NCBI GenBank assembly: GCA_963775445.1
Contig: CAVZIT010000006.1
Coordinates: forward strand, 620,001-684,000
Direction: 5' to 3'
Origin: Dokdonella_A sp963775445
Lineage (GTDB): Bacteria > Pseudomonadota > Gammaproteobacteria > Xanthomonadales > Rhodanobacteraceae
DNA: 64,000 nucleotides
Shown one piece after another: positions 63,736 to 64,000 of the stretch. The notes below the pieces were generated by a model that saw only the letters and a program-made list of their open reading frames with translations, had not been told where the DNA came from and did no database searches. Within the stretch, counting starts at the first letter, position 1, and each line of letters starts with the position of its first letter. The translations under genes and the position numbers were made by a program.

Positions 63736-64000
63736 CTATGCACCGCCGGCAACCAGCGCGTCGACATCGGCGACGATCGGGAAAACCCGATCGAGCCGCG
63801 CGAGTTCCAGAACCGCGCGAACCGCATCGCTGATCGACACCAGCGCAAACCGGCTGCCGCTGGTGCGCGCCTGCTGGAAGCCTTCGACCAGTGCAGCGAT
63901 GCCCGACGAATCGATGTAGCTGACCTGGGCGAGATCGACCGCCACCGTCGTGTTGTCCTCCAACGCGTCGAGAACTGCCTCGCGGACCTTTTGCGACCAC
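63736..64000 (-). CDS. STAS domain protein, 5' end outside window
   Basis: At least 88 residues are visible and the N-terminus lies beyond the right edge. The open frame continues upstream of the first Met at 63963 (QKVREAVLDALEDN). The STAS core VAVDLAQVSYIDSSGIAALV has the conserved Asp-Ser-Ser-Gly of anti-sigma-factor antagonists, where the Ser is phosphorylated. In this position it corresponds to MlaB-like STAS proteins that bind the MlaF ATPase, or to a stand-alone anti-anti-sigma factor. Its place at the head of the Mla genes favours the first. Confidence 0.82.
   Translation of the reverse strand, partial: WSQKVREAVLDALEDNTTVAVDLAQVSYIDSSGIAALVEGFQQARTSGSRFALVSISDAVRAVLELARLDRVFPIVADVDALVAGGA

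Overview
The window is about 64 kb of GC-rich, gene-dense chromosome from a gammaproteobacterium of the Xanthomonadales, probably Rhodanobacteraceae-like. The main evidence is the type II secretion cluster in the Xanthomonas xps order E-F-G-H-I-J-K-L-M-N-D, the rnpB/mraZ/rsmH/rsmI/lpoA/yraN/dolP neighbourhood, the SHMT N-terminus, and a RibBA with a degenerate GTP cyclohydrolase half. No tRNA, CRISPR array, insertion sequence or prophage was seen. Almost everything is core genome.

Layout. 1-2.3 kb: start of the dcw cluster (rsmH, mraZ with promoter and MraZ boxes) and the RNase P RNA. 2.3-7.5 kb: rsmI diverging from lpoA-yraN-dolP-FAD oxidase. 7.5-15.1 kb (minus): cofactor block pgpA, thiL, nusB, ribH, ribBA, ribE, ribD, nrdR, glyA. 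15.3-18.2 kb: ettA and pyrF, with a convergent DoxX gene. 18.3-24.9 kb (minus): queuosine-precursor transporter plus a polysaccharide export cassette (wzm, wzt, methyltransferase, PqqD-like/glycosyltransferase fusion, GT2). 25.1-30 kb: accessory stretch with a periplasmic parvulin, two secreted proteins of unknown function, and a broken glycosyltransferase-TPR gene. 30.1-41.9 kb (minus): complete xps-type T2SS plus a coupled lipoprotein. 42.1-49.7 kb (minus): exosortase-H-partner-like membrane protein, purL, two dsbC paralogues, xerD. 49.8-54.2 kb: RDD protein, DUF6311-like membrane protein, lptG and lptF. 54.4-59.4 kb (plus): pepA-holC-valS. 59.4-64 kb (minus): Mla-type lipid transport operon (STAS, MlaE, MlaF, MlaD, PqiC-like lipoprotein) followed by a HolD-like gene and rimI.

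How the parts fit. The envelope theme is strong: cell wall control (mraZ, lpoA), outer-membrane quality (dolP, Mla, LptFG), O-polysaccharide export (Wzm/Wzt), disulfide isomerases and a parvulin in the periplasm, and a T2SS flanked by two secreted proteins that are plausible cargo. Both accessory subunits of the DNA polymerase III clamp loader may be encoded here (HolC clearly, HolD by weak resemblance).

I found no wholly new defence or mobile system. The most promising leads are the PqqD-like/glycosyltransferase fusion beside a Wzt-coupled methyltransferase, the lipoprotein coupled to the secretin, the HolD candidate, the glycosyltransferase-TPR gene broken by an in-frame TGA, and a dispersed GC-rich repeat that has entered purL. 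Start codons were often moved downstream of the longest open frame using ribosome sites, overlaps or signal sequences; each case is stated.
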